A DNA stretch of 53,591 nt from CAYFMP01 sp964344215 (GCA_964344215.1 CAYFMP010000019.1:1-53591); one strand, 5' to 3'. Counted from the first letter of the stretch, positions 8,081 through 18,599 are shown. Program-made: numbers and translations. Notes: a model not told the origin generated them from the letters alone.

Positions 8081-8679
8081 CCATCGACGATCACCCGAGC
8101 GCCTCGTACCCGCTGCGTCGGCGCGCCGTCGTCGAGAAGCTGCTGGCCGGGCGCGGCGACCTCTTGGTCCTGACCGGATTGGGATCGAGCTGCTGGGACG
8201 CCACCGCCGTCGGCGATTGCGACCTCAACTTCCCGATCTGGGGCGCCATGGGCGGTGCCGTGCCGATGGCGCTGGGGCTCGCCCTGGCCCGGCCCGAACG
8301 GCGGGTTCTGGTGCTGACCGGCGACGGCGAGATGCTGATGGGCATCGGCTCGCTGGCCACCGTGGCGGCGCAGGCGCCCGCCAACCTCGCCATCGTCGTC
8401 CTCGACAACGAACGGTTCGGCGAGACCGGCATGCAGTTGACCCATACGGCCCACGGCACCGACCTCGCCGCCATCGCCGAGGCATGCGGGATTCCGGTTA
8501 CCGGAACGGTCCGCGACGAGGCCGAGTTGGCGGCGGCGGCGGCGCTCATCCGCGACGGGCCGGGGCCGGTGTTCTACGATATCAAGGTACGCGCCGAAGA
8601 GCTCGATTTCGTGCTGCCGCCGAAGGACGGCGTCGTCCTCAAGGAGCGTTTCCGCAAGACGCTGTCGGGCGAGGCGTAG
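8077..8679 (+). CDS. Sulfopyruvate/phosphonopyruvate decarboxylase-like beta subunit
   Basis: A 200 aa protein matching the C-terminal diphosphate-binding half of thiamine-diphosphate decarboxylases (ComE-like). The cofactor motif is visible as GDGEMLMGIGS, followed about 25 residues later by VVLDNERFGETG. The upstream frame is open for a long way, but the ATG at 8077 overlaps the alpha subunit stop and begins the conserved region. The pair of about 170 and 200 residues fits the split ComD/ComE form better than the fused phosphonopyruvate decarboxylase of about 380 residues. hutI starts 18 bases later, so this pair may be co-transcribed with the hut genes although no metabolic link is known. 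Confidence 0.75.
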   Translation: MTIDDHPSASYPLRRRAVVEKLLAGRGDLLVLTGLGSSCWDATAVGDCDLNFPIWGAMGGAVPMALGLALARPERRVLVLTGDGEMLMGIGSLATVAAQAPANLAIVVLDNERFGETGMQLTHTAHGTDLAAIAEACGIPVTGTVRDEAELAAAAALIRDGPGPVFYDIKVRAEELDFVLPPKDGVVLKERFRKTLSGEA

Positions 8680-8697
8680 GCAAGCGAGGGTCCGATC

Positions 8698-9918
8698 ATG
8701 TGGGACCGGCTGTGGATCAACGGCCACATCGCGACCATGGACACGGCGCGCGACGGCGCCTACGGAGCGCTCGACGCCGCCGCCGTCGCCGCCCATGACG
8801 GCCACATCGCTTATCTCGGCCCGGCCGCCGGCCTGCCGGGCGCGGCCGGCGATTTGGCCCGCGAAGTCATCGATCTCGACGGGCGCTGGCTGACACCGGG
8901 GCTGATCGATTGTCATACCCATATCGTTTATGCCGGCAATCGGGCCGCGGAGTTCGAGCAACGCCTGGCCGGCGAGACCTACGCCGAGATCGCCGCGGCC
9001 GGCGGCGGCATCCTGTCGACCGTCCGTCACACCCGGGCCGCTTCCGAGATCGACCTGGTCGAGGCGGCGTCGCCGCGTCTGACGGCGCTGCTGGCCGAAG
9101 GCGTCACCACCGTCGAGATCAAGTCAGGCTACGGGCTGCGGACAGAAGACGAGTTGAAGATGCTGAACGCGGCGCGGGCCCTGAGCGAGCGCTTCCCGGT
9201 GACGGTCAGAACCACGCTGCTCGGCGCCCACGCGGTGCCACCCGAGTACGCCGGCGACCGTAAGGGCTACATCGACCTGGTCTGTTCGGAGATGATCCCG
9301 GCCGCCGCCGAAACCGGCCTGGCCGATGCCGTCGACGCCTTCTGCGAGGGCATTGGCTTCGACCCGGCCGAAACCGAGCGGGTTTTCGAGGCGGCCGAGG
9401 CGGCCGGGCTGCCGGTCAAGCTGCACGCCGATCAGCTTTCGGCGCTCGGCGGTGCCGGCTTAGCCGCCCGGTTCAGCGCGCTGTCGGCCGATCACCTGGA
9501 ATACGCCACCGAGGACGACATCCGGGCCATGGCGGCCGCGGAAACGGCGGCGGTGCTGCTGCCCGGCGCCTTCTACTGTCTGAACGAGACCCGGGTGCCG
9601 CCGATCGAGCTGTTCCGCCGGCACGGTGTGCCGATGGCGATCGCTACCGATTGCAACCCGGGCACCTCGCCGGTCACCTCGATCCTGTTGATGCTCAACA
9701 TGGCCTGCACCCTGTTCGGCCTGACTCCGGCAGAAGCGCTGGCCGGCGCCACCCGCAACGCGGCTCGGGCCTTGGGCCTGGGTGCGACGCACGGGGTTCT
9801 GGCCGAGGGCCGGGTCGCCGATTTCGCACTCTACGACATCGCCGAGCCGGCCGAGCTGGCCTATGCCATGGGCCACCGCCCGTGCACCGGTGTGGTCAAG
9901 GCCGGCGAGCCGGTTTAG
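8698..9918 (+). CDS. hutI: Imidazolonepropionase
   Basis: Hydrolyses 4-imidazolone-5-propionate to N-formimino-glutamate, the third step of histidine breakdown. The 406 aa amidohydrolase shows the metal ligands in DCHTHIVYAGNR, LHADQLSALGG and SADHLEY and the Asp in ATDCNPGTSP. The length is typical for the family. GAGGG lies 7 bases before the ATG at 8698. hutU follows 27 bases later. Confidence 0.96.
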   Translation: MWDRLWINGHIATMDTARDGAYGALDAAAVAAHDGHIAYLGPAAGLPGAAGDLAREVIDLDGRWLTPGLIDCHTHIVYAGNRAAEFEQRLAGETYAEIAAAGGGILSTVRHTRAASEIDLVEAASPRLTALLAEGVTTVEIKSGYGLRTEDELKMLNAARALSERFPVTVRTTLLGAHAVPPEYAGDRKGYIDLVCSEMIPAAAETGLADAVDAFCEGIGFDPAETERVFEAAEAAGLPVKLHADQLSALGGAGLAARFSALSADHLEYATEDDIRAMAAAETAAVLLPGAFYCLNETRVPPIELFRRHGVPMAIATDCNPGTSPVTSILLMLNMACTLFGLTPAEALAGATRNAARALGLGATHGVLAEGRVADFALYDIAEPAELAYAMGHRPCTGVVKAGEPV

Positions 9919-9945
9919 GGTTCGCGTAACGGAGGAGAGAGGGAG

Positions 9946-11619
<1,674 letters not shown>

Positions 11620-11620
11620 G

Positions 11621-13144
11621 ATGACGACGATCCGGGCCAAACCCGGCCACATGACGGCGGCCGACCTGAAGCGCATCGCCGCCGGGCCGTGCAGACTCGA
11701 GTTGATGGGCGATTGGCGGGACCGGGTCGAGGCGGCGGCGACCGTCGTCGCCGATGTGGCGGCCGGCGAGGACAGCGTTTACGGCATCAACACCGGCTTC
11801 GGGCTGCTCGCCCGCACCCATATCGAACACGATCAGCTCGCCGATCTGCAGCGCCGCCTGGTGCTTTCGCACTGTGCCGGCACCGGCCCGGCCCTGGACG
11901 ATGGTGCCGTGCGCCTGAGCCTGGCGCTGAAGGCCAATGCCCTGGCCCGCGGCCATTCAGGCGTCCACCCGGACGTCATAGACCGGCTGTTGGCGCTGAT
12001 CGAGGCCGACGCCCTGCCGGTGGTGCCGTCGCAGGGCTCGGTCGGCGCGTCGGGCGACCTGGCGCCGCTGGCGCATCTGAGCGCGGTGCTGATCGGCGAG
12101 GGCGAGGTTCGCCTTGATGGCGAGGTTCTGGCGGGCGCCGACGGCGTCGCCAAGCTCGGTCTCGAGCCGCTGGTGCTGAGACCGAAGGAGGGACTGGCGC
12201 TCCTCAACGGCACGCAGGTATCGACGGCGCTGTCGCTGATCGGATTGTTCCGGGCCGACACCGTGTTCCGCGCCGCCCTCGTCGCCGGCGCCATGTCGGT
12301 CGACGCCGCCAAGGGCTCGACGACGCCGTTCGACCCCCGCATCCAGGACCTGCGCGCCCAGCCCGGCCAGGTCGAGGTCGCCGAGGTTCTGCGATCGCTC
12401 CTGGACGGCAGCGCCATCCGCGATTCGCACCTCGATTGCGACCGCGTCCAGGACCCCTATTCGCTGCGTTGCCAGCCGCAGGTGATGGGGGCGTGCCTGG
12501 AGCAGCTTTGGAACGCGGCCGCCTTCCTCGAGCGCGAGGCCAACGCGGTCACCGACAACCCGCTGATCTTCGCCGATACCGGCGAGGTGCTCTCGGGCGG
12601 CAACTTCCACGCCGAGCCGGTCGCCTTCGCCGCTGACGCCATCGCGCTCGCCGTCGCCGAGATCGGTAACATGTCGGAACGCCGCACGGCGCTGCTGGTC
12701 GATCCCAAGATGAGCGGCCTGCCGGCCTTCCTGGTCGAGGACTCGGGCGTCAACTCGGGGTTCATGATCGCCCAGGTGACGGCCGCCGCCCTGGTCGCCG
12801 AGAACCGGCTGCTGGCCCATCCGGCCTCGGCCGATACGGTGCCGACCTCGGCCAACCAGGAAGACCACGTGTCGATGGCGGCGCACGGCGCCAGGCGTTT
12901 GCTGGACATGACCGGCAACCTGGCCGGTATCGTCGCCGTCGAGATGCTGGCCGCCGCCCAAGGCCTCGATTTCCACGCGCCGATGAAGACGTCGCCGAAG
13001 TTGGCCGAGGCCCACGCGCTCGTCCGCAATGAGGTCGCCTTCTTCGACGAGGACCGGCCGCTGGCCCCGGCCATCGAGGCGGTCAGGCGGCTGATCCTGG
13101 AAGACGCCTTCGCTGGACTCGCCGAGACCAACCTGCTGACGTGA
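11621..13144 (+). CDS. hutH: Histidine ammonia-lyase
   Basis: Removes ammonia from L-histidine to give urocanate, the first step of the pathway. The 507 aa protein has the Ala143-Ser144-Gly145 triad in GSVGASGDLAPLAHL, which cyclises to the MIO electrophile, as well as YGINTGFGLLA and DNPL. The ATG lies one base after the hutU stop, suggesting translational coupling. A GTG that opens a truncated SDR fragment overlaps the stop codon. Confidence 0.97.
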   Translation: MTTIRAKPGHMTAADLKRIAAGPCRLELMGDWRDRVEAAATVVADVAAGEDSVYGINTGFGLLARTHIEHDQLADLQRRLVLSHCAGTGPALDDGAVRLSLALKANALARGHSGVHPDVIDRLLALIEADALPVVPSQGSVGASGDLAPLAHLSAVLIGEGEVRLDGEVLAGADGVAKLGLEPLVLRPKEGLALLNGTQVSTALSLIGLFRADTVFRAALVAGAMSVDAAKGSTTPFDPRIQDLRAQPGQVEVAEVLRSLLDGSAIRDSHLDCDRVQDPYSLRCQPQVMGACLEQLWNAAAFLEREANAVTDNPLIFADTGEVLSGGNFHAEPVAFAADAIALAVAEIGNMSERRTALLVDPKMSGLPAFLVEDSGVNSGFMIAQVTAAALVAENRLLAHPASADTVPTSANQEDHVSMAAHGARRLLDMTGNLAGIVAVEMLAAAQGLDFHAPMKTSPKLAEAHALVRNEVAFFDEDRPLAPAIEAVRRLILEDAFAGLAETNLLT

Positions 13145-13197
13145 AGATCGTCCTCGTCACCGGCGACGGGCGCGGCATTGGCGCCGGCGGACGTTGA
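13141..13197 (+). pseudogene. 5' remnant of a short-chain dehydrogenase gene
   Basis: A GTG overlapping the hutH stop codon opens 18 codons reading VKIVLVTGDGRGIGAG and then stops. This looks like the beta1 strand and glycine-rich nucleotide loop (TGxxxGIG) of an SDR, cut off after the loop. The following 145 bases show no further SDR sequence except a possible D-rich end in another frame. I infer a deleted SDR that once followed hutH. Confidence 0.4.
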
Positions 13198-13342
13198 TCG
13201 GGACCAGGCCATCTACCGATCGACAGGCGTTCCACGGCAGCCGGCTTTTCCGCCTTTCGACATTCCGAGGCCGAAGCGAAGGGCGCTCGAGTCCGGGCTC
13301 AGTTCAAGAAGGGACAACCGACGGATGCCTTCTGCAAGTGCT

Positions 13343-13672
13343 CTATTCACCCAGCACGCGGCGCCGTTCTTCGAACTCTTCCTTGTCGATCTCGCCTTTG
13401 GCGAACCGTTCCTTGAGGATGTCCAGGGGCGTCTTGCCCGGAGGGGCTTGAAGAGCGCCGCCACGTCCCGACCCGTCGAGCCAGCGCACCACGACCACGA
13501 CCGCGGCCACCGCCAAAGCGATGAATGCGATCATCAGGATCGGGCCGAAGATCATCCCGCCCCAACCCCATCCCCAACCCCCCATGTGCGGATGGTCGCC
13601 GTAGGTCTGTGCCATGGCCGGCACCGACATCAGAACGGTCGCCGAAACCGAAATCAAAAGCGCGTTTCTCAT
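13343..13672 (-). CDS. Exported or membrane SHOCT-domain protein
   Basis: A 109 aa protein with a signal-peptide-like start (MRNALLISVSATVLMSVPAMA, cleavage expected after AMA). A Gly/Trp-rich stretch with HPHMGGWGWGWGGM, a strong transmembrane segment (about residues 38-62) and a C-terminal SHOCT motif (PLDILKERFAKGEIDKEEFEE) follow. SHOCT segments are short oligomerisation helices at the ends of many small membrane proteins; the function is unknown. The ATG at 13672 has AGAGGA 9 bases upstream. It is the last gene of the minus-strand cluster 13343-18524 and a paralogue of the gene at 16125-16361. Confidence 0.8.
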   Translation of the reverse strand: MRNALLISVSATVLMSVPAMAQTYGDHPHMGGWGWGWGGMIFGPILMIAFIALAVAAVVVVVRWLDGSGRGGALQAPPGKTPLDILKERFAKGEIDKEEFEERRRVLGE

Positions 13673-13762
13673 CTGCACGAGTCCTCTTTTCCAAATTCCC
13701 GGGCCTCACGAACTGAGCACAGTATCGTAGCCGATTGTGAGGCCTCCATTCTATGAATCAAC

Positions 13763-14890
13763 TTACCGGTAGCGTTTAAGATACAGGCGTTCGAACCAGT
13801 CCTTCGATAGATGGGCCAGCCCCATCGGCGGCAGAGACAAGCTCAATCCGGGCGATCGCGCCACCAGGGCGCCGGTGCGGTTGTCGTCGACGATGCAAAA
13901 CAACTCGACCCGGAAGGCGTGCTTGGCCGGTTGCCCGTTTAATTCGGCGATCAGGTTTTTCGCCGCCGCGGCCGCCTGAAGGTCCGCCATATGAGCCTGT
14001 TTCGGCATCCAGTCCGGTCCCGGGAAACTGCCGGAATCTCCGGCCACGTAAACCCGTTCGAACCCGGCGACCTTGCAGTGGCCGTCGGCCTCGATCAGGC
14101 CGCCCGGCGAACGCGGTAAATCGGTGTCGTTGAACCAGGCATTGCCGGTTATGCCCGGCATGAAGAGGATCAGATCGGCCCCGAACTCGCCGCCCTCGGT
14201 GACCACCTTGTCGGCCTCGAAGCGAACCATTTTGTGACCGAGGTGCGTGGCGATGCCGAGTTTATCCATGCGCCGCAGGAGTTTCGGCACGACCGCTTCT
14301 CCCAGCCGAATACCGGGCTTCGGCGCCGGGCTGAAAAACACCAACTCGAACTTGTCGCGACGTCCCTGTTTCCTGAGCAGTTCGTCGGTGCCGAACAGAA
14401 ATTCGAACATCGGCCCGCCGCGCATGGCGGTGGGCTCCTTGGGGTTGCCGCCAAAGCCGAAAGCCAGGGTGCCCCCGTCCATGCTCTCCAGTCTTTCCTT
14501 GAACTGCATGACCGGCGCAATCCCTTCACAGGGCGTCAGCGCGTGTTCGATACCGGGAAGCTTCTTGATGAATTGGCCGCCGGTACCAATGATCAGCCCA
14601 TCGTTGCGGACATCGCCGTTGGACGTCTTCACCACCCGGCCGCCTTCATCCAGGGATTCGGCCTTTCCTTGAACGTAATCAACGCCTTTTCGGCGAAAGA
14701 AACCGTCCAAGGGGACAGCAATATCCGCAGGCTTTCGCTGGCCCGAGGGCAGCCAGATGAGACTAGGCAGGTAGACGAGCATCGGCTCCGGCGCCACCAC
14801 CGTGATTTCAAGATCCTTGTCGGCGGCGCGCAGTTTACGAACGGCTGTCAGGGCGGCAAATCCGGTGCCGAGAACGGTAACGTCGGTCAT
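13763..14890 (-). CDS. Sulfide:quinone oxidoreductase-like flavoprotein
   Basis: A 375 aa FAD-dependent oxidoreductase with an N-terminal dinucleotide fold (VTVLGTGFAALTAVRKL), the ATG-like motif LIIGTGGQF and the flavin-site motif VYVAGDSGSFPGPDWMPKQAHMADLQ. This order and the C-terminal region (WFERLYLKRYR) are typical of the SQR/FCSD group, which oxidises sulfide to polysulfide and passes electrons to quinone. Only a few Cys are seen (in TPCEG and ELFCIV), so the full set of redox Cys of classical SQR is not evident and the substrate is uncertain. AAAGGA precedes the ATG. It is 27 bases downstream of the amidotransferase gene. Neighbouring rhodanese and metal-binding-like genes fit a sulfur role. 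Confidence 0.75.
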   Translation of the reverse strand: MTDVTVLGTGFAALTAVRKLRAADKDLEITVVAPEPMLVYLPSLIWLPSGQRKPADIAVPLDGFFRRKGVDYVQGKAESLDEGGRVVKTSNGDVRNDGLIIGTGGQFIKKLPGIEHALTPCEGIAPVMQFKERLESMDGGTLAFGFGGNPKEPTAMRGGPMFEFLFGTDELLRKQGRRDKFELVFFSPAPKPGIRLGEAVVPKLLRRMDKLGIATHLGHKMVRFEADKVVTEGGEFGADLILFMPGITGNAWFNDTDLPRSPGGLIEADGHCKVAGFERVYVAGDSGSFPGPDWMPKQAHMADLQAAAAAKNLIAELNGQPAKHAFRVELFCIVDDNRTGALVARSPGLSLSLPPMGLAHLSKDWFERLYLKRYR

Positions 14891-14917
14891 TAACGATCCT
14901 TTGGTCTGTGATTCAAT

Positions 14918-15739
14918 TCAGGTGCCCGTCGTCTCGAAAACAGATGTCTCCGCGGAACCCAAGGTCGACTTCGGAGCAGCTTGAGAAGGTTGCAAACTCG
15001 CAATCGAAGCGATCTCTTCTCCATTCATGTAAATGTTCATGCTGCCGGGATTCAGCGTCTTCCATGCCTCGTCAGTCAGCGGTGAAGTAGCCAGCAGCAC
15101 GACTTCTTGCCTACAGCCGTCGATCCCGCATGTCCGGTGTAACGCGTGCATATGAGTATGGGCGTGAGCGATCAGGTATTCGCCGTCGCTCAGCATGAAA
15201 TTGAATTCCCCCAAGGCGGACAGTTCCCCGACAAGTGGGCCGATGACCTCGACGAGATCACGGACCGAGGGGCTGTCCTTTCGGCAACGGCCCGATGCGG
15301 CGATCGTGTCGAGGAGCAAACAGAACGCATACTCCGAATCCGTCTCCCCGAGCGGCTGAAACCTCTTGATGACGAAGGCCGGGTTCTCTTTCAATCCCGG
15401 CAGTTTTCCGTTGTGAGCAAACACCCAGGAACGGCCATTCAATTCCCGTTCGAATGGATGGGTGTTGGCGGAGGCGCGTCCGATTTTTTCCGGGTTGGCT
15501 TTTCGAATATGAGCAATGACGGTCGTGCTTTGGTAGTCGTATTCAGCAATGAAAGCCAGACATCGGCTTTCAGCAGCCGGAACCGGCTCCTTGAAGATGC
15601 GGGCGGCCCGGCCCTCGTAGAAGGCGACGCCCCAACCATCGGCATGGGGTCCGATTTCACCGCCTCGTGGTTTGAGCAAGGCCAACGAATGGTTCACATC
15701 GGTGGCATGGCTGGCGCTCATCCCAAACAACTCACACAT
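14918..15739 (-). CDS. Class II glutamine amidotransferase (YafJ-like)
   Basis: A 273 aa Ntn-type amidotransferase. The N-terminal Cys2 nucleophile is present (MCELFGMSA), followed by GPHADGWGVAFYEG, AHIRKAN and WVFAHNGKL, which form the glutamine site. The protein has only the glutaminase domain, like E. coli YafJ, so the acceptor is unknown. An AGGAGG site lies 6 bases before the ATG at 15739. It is followed closely by the SQR-like gene. Confidence 0.85.
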   Translation of the reverse strand: MCELFGMSASHATDVNHSLALLKPRGGEIGPHADGWGVAFYEGRAARIFKEPVPAAESRCLAFIAEYDYQSTTVIAHIRKANPEKIGRASANTHPFERELNGRSWVFAHNGKLPGLKENPAFVIKRFQPLGETDSEYAFCLLLDTIAASGRCRKDSPSVRDLVEVIGPLVGELSALGEFNFMLSDGEYLIAHAHTHMHALHRTCGIDGCRQEVVLLATSPLTDEAWKTLNPGSMNIYMNGEEIASIASLQPSQAAPKSTLGSAETSVFETTGT

Positions 15740-15828
15740 AATGCCCCTCCTCTAGGAATAGTGGAGACACGAATATAGCCCCCCACTTCCGAACGCTGAT
15801 CGCTTCGATGTCTCAGCGCAAGAGACCG

Positions 15829-16056
15829 TCAAAATCCGATCATGCTGGCCTCTGCCCCCTGGTCGAGGACGCGCTTCAGGATCGCTTTCGACGTTATCGC
15901 CGCCGGGTCGTACACAAGCTTCAGCATATGTTCGTGGTCCGCACTGAAGTGCGCCGAAATTACGCCATCACGGCCCTGTAAATCCTCTTCGATTTTCTGT
16001 CTATCATCTGCAGAAATTTCCGCATGCACGTGAATTAGAATGTCCGCCATTTCCAT
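15829..16056 (-). CDS. Small heavy-metal-associated-like domain protein
   Basis: A 75 aa protein with a ferredoxin-like pattern (ADILIHVHAEISADDRQKIEEDL, then GVISAHFS and HMLKLVYDP), ending in an AILKRVLDQG helix. This is how small HMA-type proteins look, but the usual CxxC metal site is absent. Metal binding is therefore doubtful; His residues could serve instead. The ATG at 16056 has AAGGAG 8 bases upstream, whereas an in-frame upstream extension to 16128 has no site. Confidence 0.65.
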   Translation of the reverse strand: MEMADILIHVHAEISADDRQKIEEDLQGRDGVISAHFSADHEHMLKLVYDPAAITSKAILKRVLDQGAEASMIGF

Positions 16057-16124
16057 TGTCTTTCTCCTTCCATTCTCCATCTTCATTTTGTTGCGGGACA
16101 ACCGAGTGTCGTCCGGGCATCCGA

Positions 16125-16361
16125 TCAATGCTCAAGGTCATGTCGCATTTTTTCGTATTCCACCTGGTCAATTTCGCCACGCGCGTATCGTTCCTTGAGA
16201 ATGTCCAGCACATCCTTTTCGGCACCGCCGCCGCGCGAAAACGATATCAGCCATCGCACAAGAACGACGATTCCGACGATGACGAGCCCCCACCAGAGGA
16301 TCATGAAGATCCCGCCAAAACCCGGCCCCCACCAGCCTAAGCCGCTCATGCCACCCATCAT
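16125..16361 (-). CDS. Small membrane SHOCT-domain protein
   Basis: A 78 aa protein with a Gly/Trp-rich N-terminus (MMGGMSGLGWWGPGFGG), one transmembrane helix (about 18-40) and a C-terminal SHOCT motif (VLDILKERYARGEIDQVEYEKM). Its first codons overlap the stop of the VTT-rhodanese gene, so translation is coupled. It is a close paralogue in design of the protein at 13343-13672. Confidence 0.8.
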   Translation of the reverse strand: MMGGMSGLGWWGPGFGGIFMILWWGLVIVGIVVLVRWLISFSRGGGAEKDVLDILKERYARGEIDQVEYEKMRHDLEH

Positions 16362-17362
16362 GACTTCACCCCGTTTTCCTGCTCGGCTGGAAGGCCAAGC
16401 CGGTTCCATTCCTTCATGCCGCCTTCGACCAGAAACGCTTCGACGAATCCCATATTCTTGAGAATCTTGACGGCCGCTTTCGATTTGTTGTCGGTGAAAC
16501 ACATCACCGCCAACGGCCATTCGCGATATTTCTTCAATCCGTCCAGGTTGTTCGGAAGGTCTGAGAGCGGAATGTTCACGGCCTCCAGGACGTGACCGTG
16601 TTCGCCGTTGAAGTCCTTCGCGTCGCGAACGTCGAGCACCAAAACCCGGTCTCCGGAATCGATGCGATGATGCAGATCGGAGACCCCAATAATCCTTGGT
16701 TTCCGCAGCCGCTTGACGAGGCGAGGCAGAAATACGACGGCCGCCAGCAACCCGAGCGCCAACAAACCCTTCTGTATGGCGTCCCCACTGCCGGCGACGG
16801 CTTCCCGCCCGGCGTAGCCGAGATAGGTGTAGGCAATCGCGCCCGGAACCATGCAGATCGCCGTCGCCAAGACATAGGGGAGGGACTTTATCCGTGTCAA
16901 ACCCAGTGCGTAATTGAGCAGGTTGAATGGGAAGAGCGGCACGAGACGAACGAAAGCGACGAAGCGCCAACCCTCGTCCTCGACGCCGTCCATGAGTTGT
17001 TTCAGCTTCCGCCCGCTCTTCTTTTCGACCCATTCGGAGGCCAGGTGGCGGGCCACCAAGAAAGCGACCGTCGCGCCCACCGTCGCCGCGCCAAGATTGT
17101 AAACGGTTCCCAGGACCGGGCCGAACAGAGCTCCTCCGGCCAGGGCGAAGACGGAGCCGGGCAGGAACAAGACCGTCGCCAGCGCGTAGGCGGTCACGAA
17201 TACCAATGGCGCCCAAGAGCCGAGAGATTCCAATCGTGCTTCCAACGCCGACGGCTTCAAGTCCCGCAGGTAGAATAAAGCTGCGGCGATGGCGGCCCCC
17301 AGAAGCAGGGCGATCAGAATGCGCGAAAACGAGCGGCCTTCCTTGGTAATACCTTGCTCCAT
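16358..17362 (-). CDS. VTT (TVP38/TMEM64) membrane protein fused to a rhodanese domain
   Basis: A 334 aa fusion. Residues 1-215 form a DedA/VTT-type integral membrane domain with FLPGSVFALAGGALFGP and VRLVPLFPFNLLNYALG, typical of TVP38 proteins. Residues 225-325 form a cytosolic rhodanese domain with the active Cys288 in CFTDNKS and the DVRDAKDF motif. Rhodaneses carry a persulfide on this Cys, so the protein may move or deliver sulfane sulfur at the membrane. The transported species is unknown. GAGGGAG precedes the ATG, inside the end of the upstream gene. The gene overlaps the next gene by 4 bases. Confidence 0.88.
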   Translation of the reverse strand: MEQGITKEGRSFSRILIALLLGAAIAAALFYLRDLKPSALEARLESLGSWAPLVFVTAYALATVLFLPGSVFALAGGALFGPVLGTVYNLGAATVGATVAFLVARHLASEWVEKKSGRKLKQLMDGVEDEGWRFVAFVRLVPLFPFNLLNYALGLTRIKSLPYVLATAICMVPGAIAYTYLGYAGREAVAGSGDAIQKGLLALGLLAAVVFLPRLVKRLRKPRIIGVSDLHHRIDSGDRVLVLDVRDAKDFNGEHGHVLEAVNIPLSDLPNNLDGLKKYREWPLAVMCFTDNKSKAAVKILKNMGFVEAFLVEGGMKEWNRLGLPAEQENGVKS

Positions 17363-17364
17363 AC

Positions 17365-17622
17365 TTATTCTCCCTCTTTCAAAGGACGCGGCCCGCCCGC
17401 CGTATCCGTGAGCCCTGAATAGTGCGACAAGCAGAAGACACGAATAAATGAAGAAAAGTTCGTTTCGCCACTCTCCTGGAAACTGTCTTTAAGATGCGCG
17501 ATCAGGGTGACGAGACTGATTTCCCGGGATTTCGCTATTTCCTCGAGTGATCGCCAAAATGGCAATTCGAGACTAATCGTTGTGCTCTTTTCATGGATGC
17601 GAAAAGATCGTTTCTCATGCAT
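17365..17622 (-). CDS. Ribbon-helix-helix DNA-binding protein
   Basis: An 85 aa protein of the RHH type: a basic beta strand (KRSFRIHEKSTTISLE) followed by two helices (FWRSLEEIAKSREISLVTLIAHLKD) and a conserved tail (SSFIRVFCLSHY). The ATG at 17622 has GGAGG 5 bases upstream and fits the family start better than the frame start at 17676. It lies 2 bases before the VTT-rhodanese gene and may regulate this cluster, though no operator for it was proven. Confidence 0.8.
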   Translation of the reverse strand: MHEKRSFRIHEKSTTISLELPFWRSLEEIAKSREISLVTLIAHLKDSFQESGETNFSSFIRVFCLSHYSGLTDTAGGPRPLKEGE

Positions 17623-17654
17623 GAAGTCCTCCGGTTGTCCAAAGAGCTGGATGC

Positions 17655-18524
17655 TCAAGCGTCGGTGAGAGCGCACTCCTCTTGCAATCTTTCCTTTCCG
17701 CCGTTGATGGCGTAGTCGCCGACCTCGTCCAGGAACGGCTGGACCAACAGCCAGTCGAGCCGCAGATACTTCCGATCGCGGAACTGCTCGATGCCGATGG
17801 TCATTCCCTCATGCCCGGCGGCAGGCTGATCCCGATAGGTTCCGAACATCCGATCCCACCACGGCAGGTTGAAGCCGAAATTGCTGTTGGTCTCTTCCGG
17901 CGCGACCGAATGGTGAACCCGGTGCATGTCCGGCGTTACGACAAACCAACGAAGAAGCCTGTCGATGTCCGATGGAACGCGGACGTTGCCGTGGTTGAAC
18001 ATGGCCGTCGCATTGAGGACGACCTCGAAGATCAACACGGCGAGAGGGGGTGCGCCGAGCAGGATTACGACGGTGAGCTTGATCCCCATGGATAGCATGA
18101 TCTCGATGGGGTGAAAGCGCGCGCCCGTGGTTACGTCGTAATCGAGGTCGGCATGGTGCATCCGGTGCAGCCGCCACAATAGGGGTACGGCGTGAACCAT
18201 CACGTGCTGGAGGTAAATAGCGAGGTCCAGCAGAACGACCGACAGGGCGACCGCGAGCCAATAGGGCAGGTCGAGCAGATTGAACACACCCCAGTCGTGC
18301 TCGGCGGCCAGCCACGCCATGGCGACGGCCGCGATCGGGAAAACGACACGAAGTACCAACGTATTCAACGCCACGATGCCTAAGTTGCTGGGCCATCGCG
18401 TCAATCTCGAATGGGACAACGCCCGGCGCGGTGCAAACACCTCCCACAGGGCGACGGCCACAAGAATTCCCGCAAAGAACCCCAGTCGGATGATCGGCTC
18501 GTTCTGAAGAATAAGTTCGCTCAT
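17655..18524 (-). CDS. Sterol desaturase/fatty acid hydroxylase family protein
   Basis: A 289 aa membrane di-iron enzyme with the three His clusters of the family: HVMVH (107-111), HRMHH (120-124) and HRVHH (201-205), plus HGN near 178. Four or more hydrophobic segments separate them. Such enzymes hydroxylate or desaturate lipid substrates using oxygen; the substrate here is unknown. AGAGGAA lies before the ATG at 18524, and a longer frame upstream lacks a site. It is the first gene of the minus-strand cluster. A 7-bp dyad at 18600-18621 lies about 80 bases upstream. Confidence 0.88.
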   Translation of the reverse strand: MSELILQNEPIIRLGFFAGILVAVALWEVFAPRRALSHSRLTRWPSNLGIVALNTLVLRVVFPIAAVAMAWLAAEHDWGVFNLLDLPYWLAVALSVVLLDLAIYLQHVMVHAVPLLWRLHRMHHADLDYDVTTGARFHPIEIMLSMGIKLTVVILLGAPPLAVLIFEVVLNATAMFNHGNVRVPSDIDRLLRWFVVTPDMHRVHHSVAPEETNSNFGFNLPWWDRMFGTYRDQPAAGHEGMTIGIEQFRDRKYLRLDWLLVQPFLDEVGDYAINGGKERLQEECALTDA

Positions 18525-18599
18525 TATCAATTTCCTCTTTCTCGTGAACTTCGACGGTTTTCGAGATGCCCCGTTCACAGATAGCGGCCATAGCTCTAA

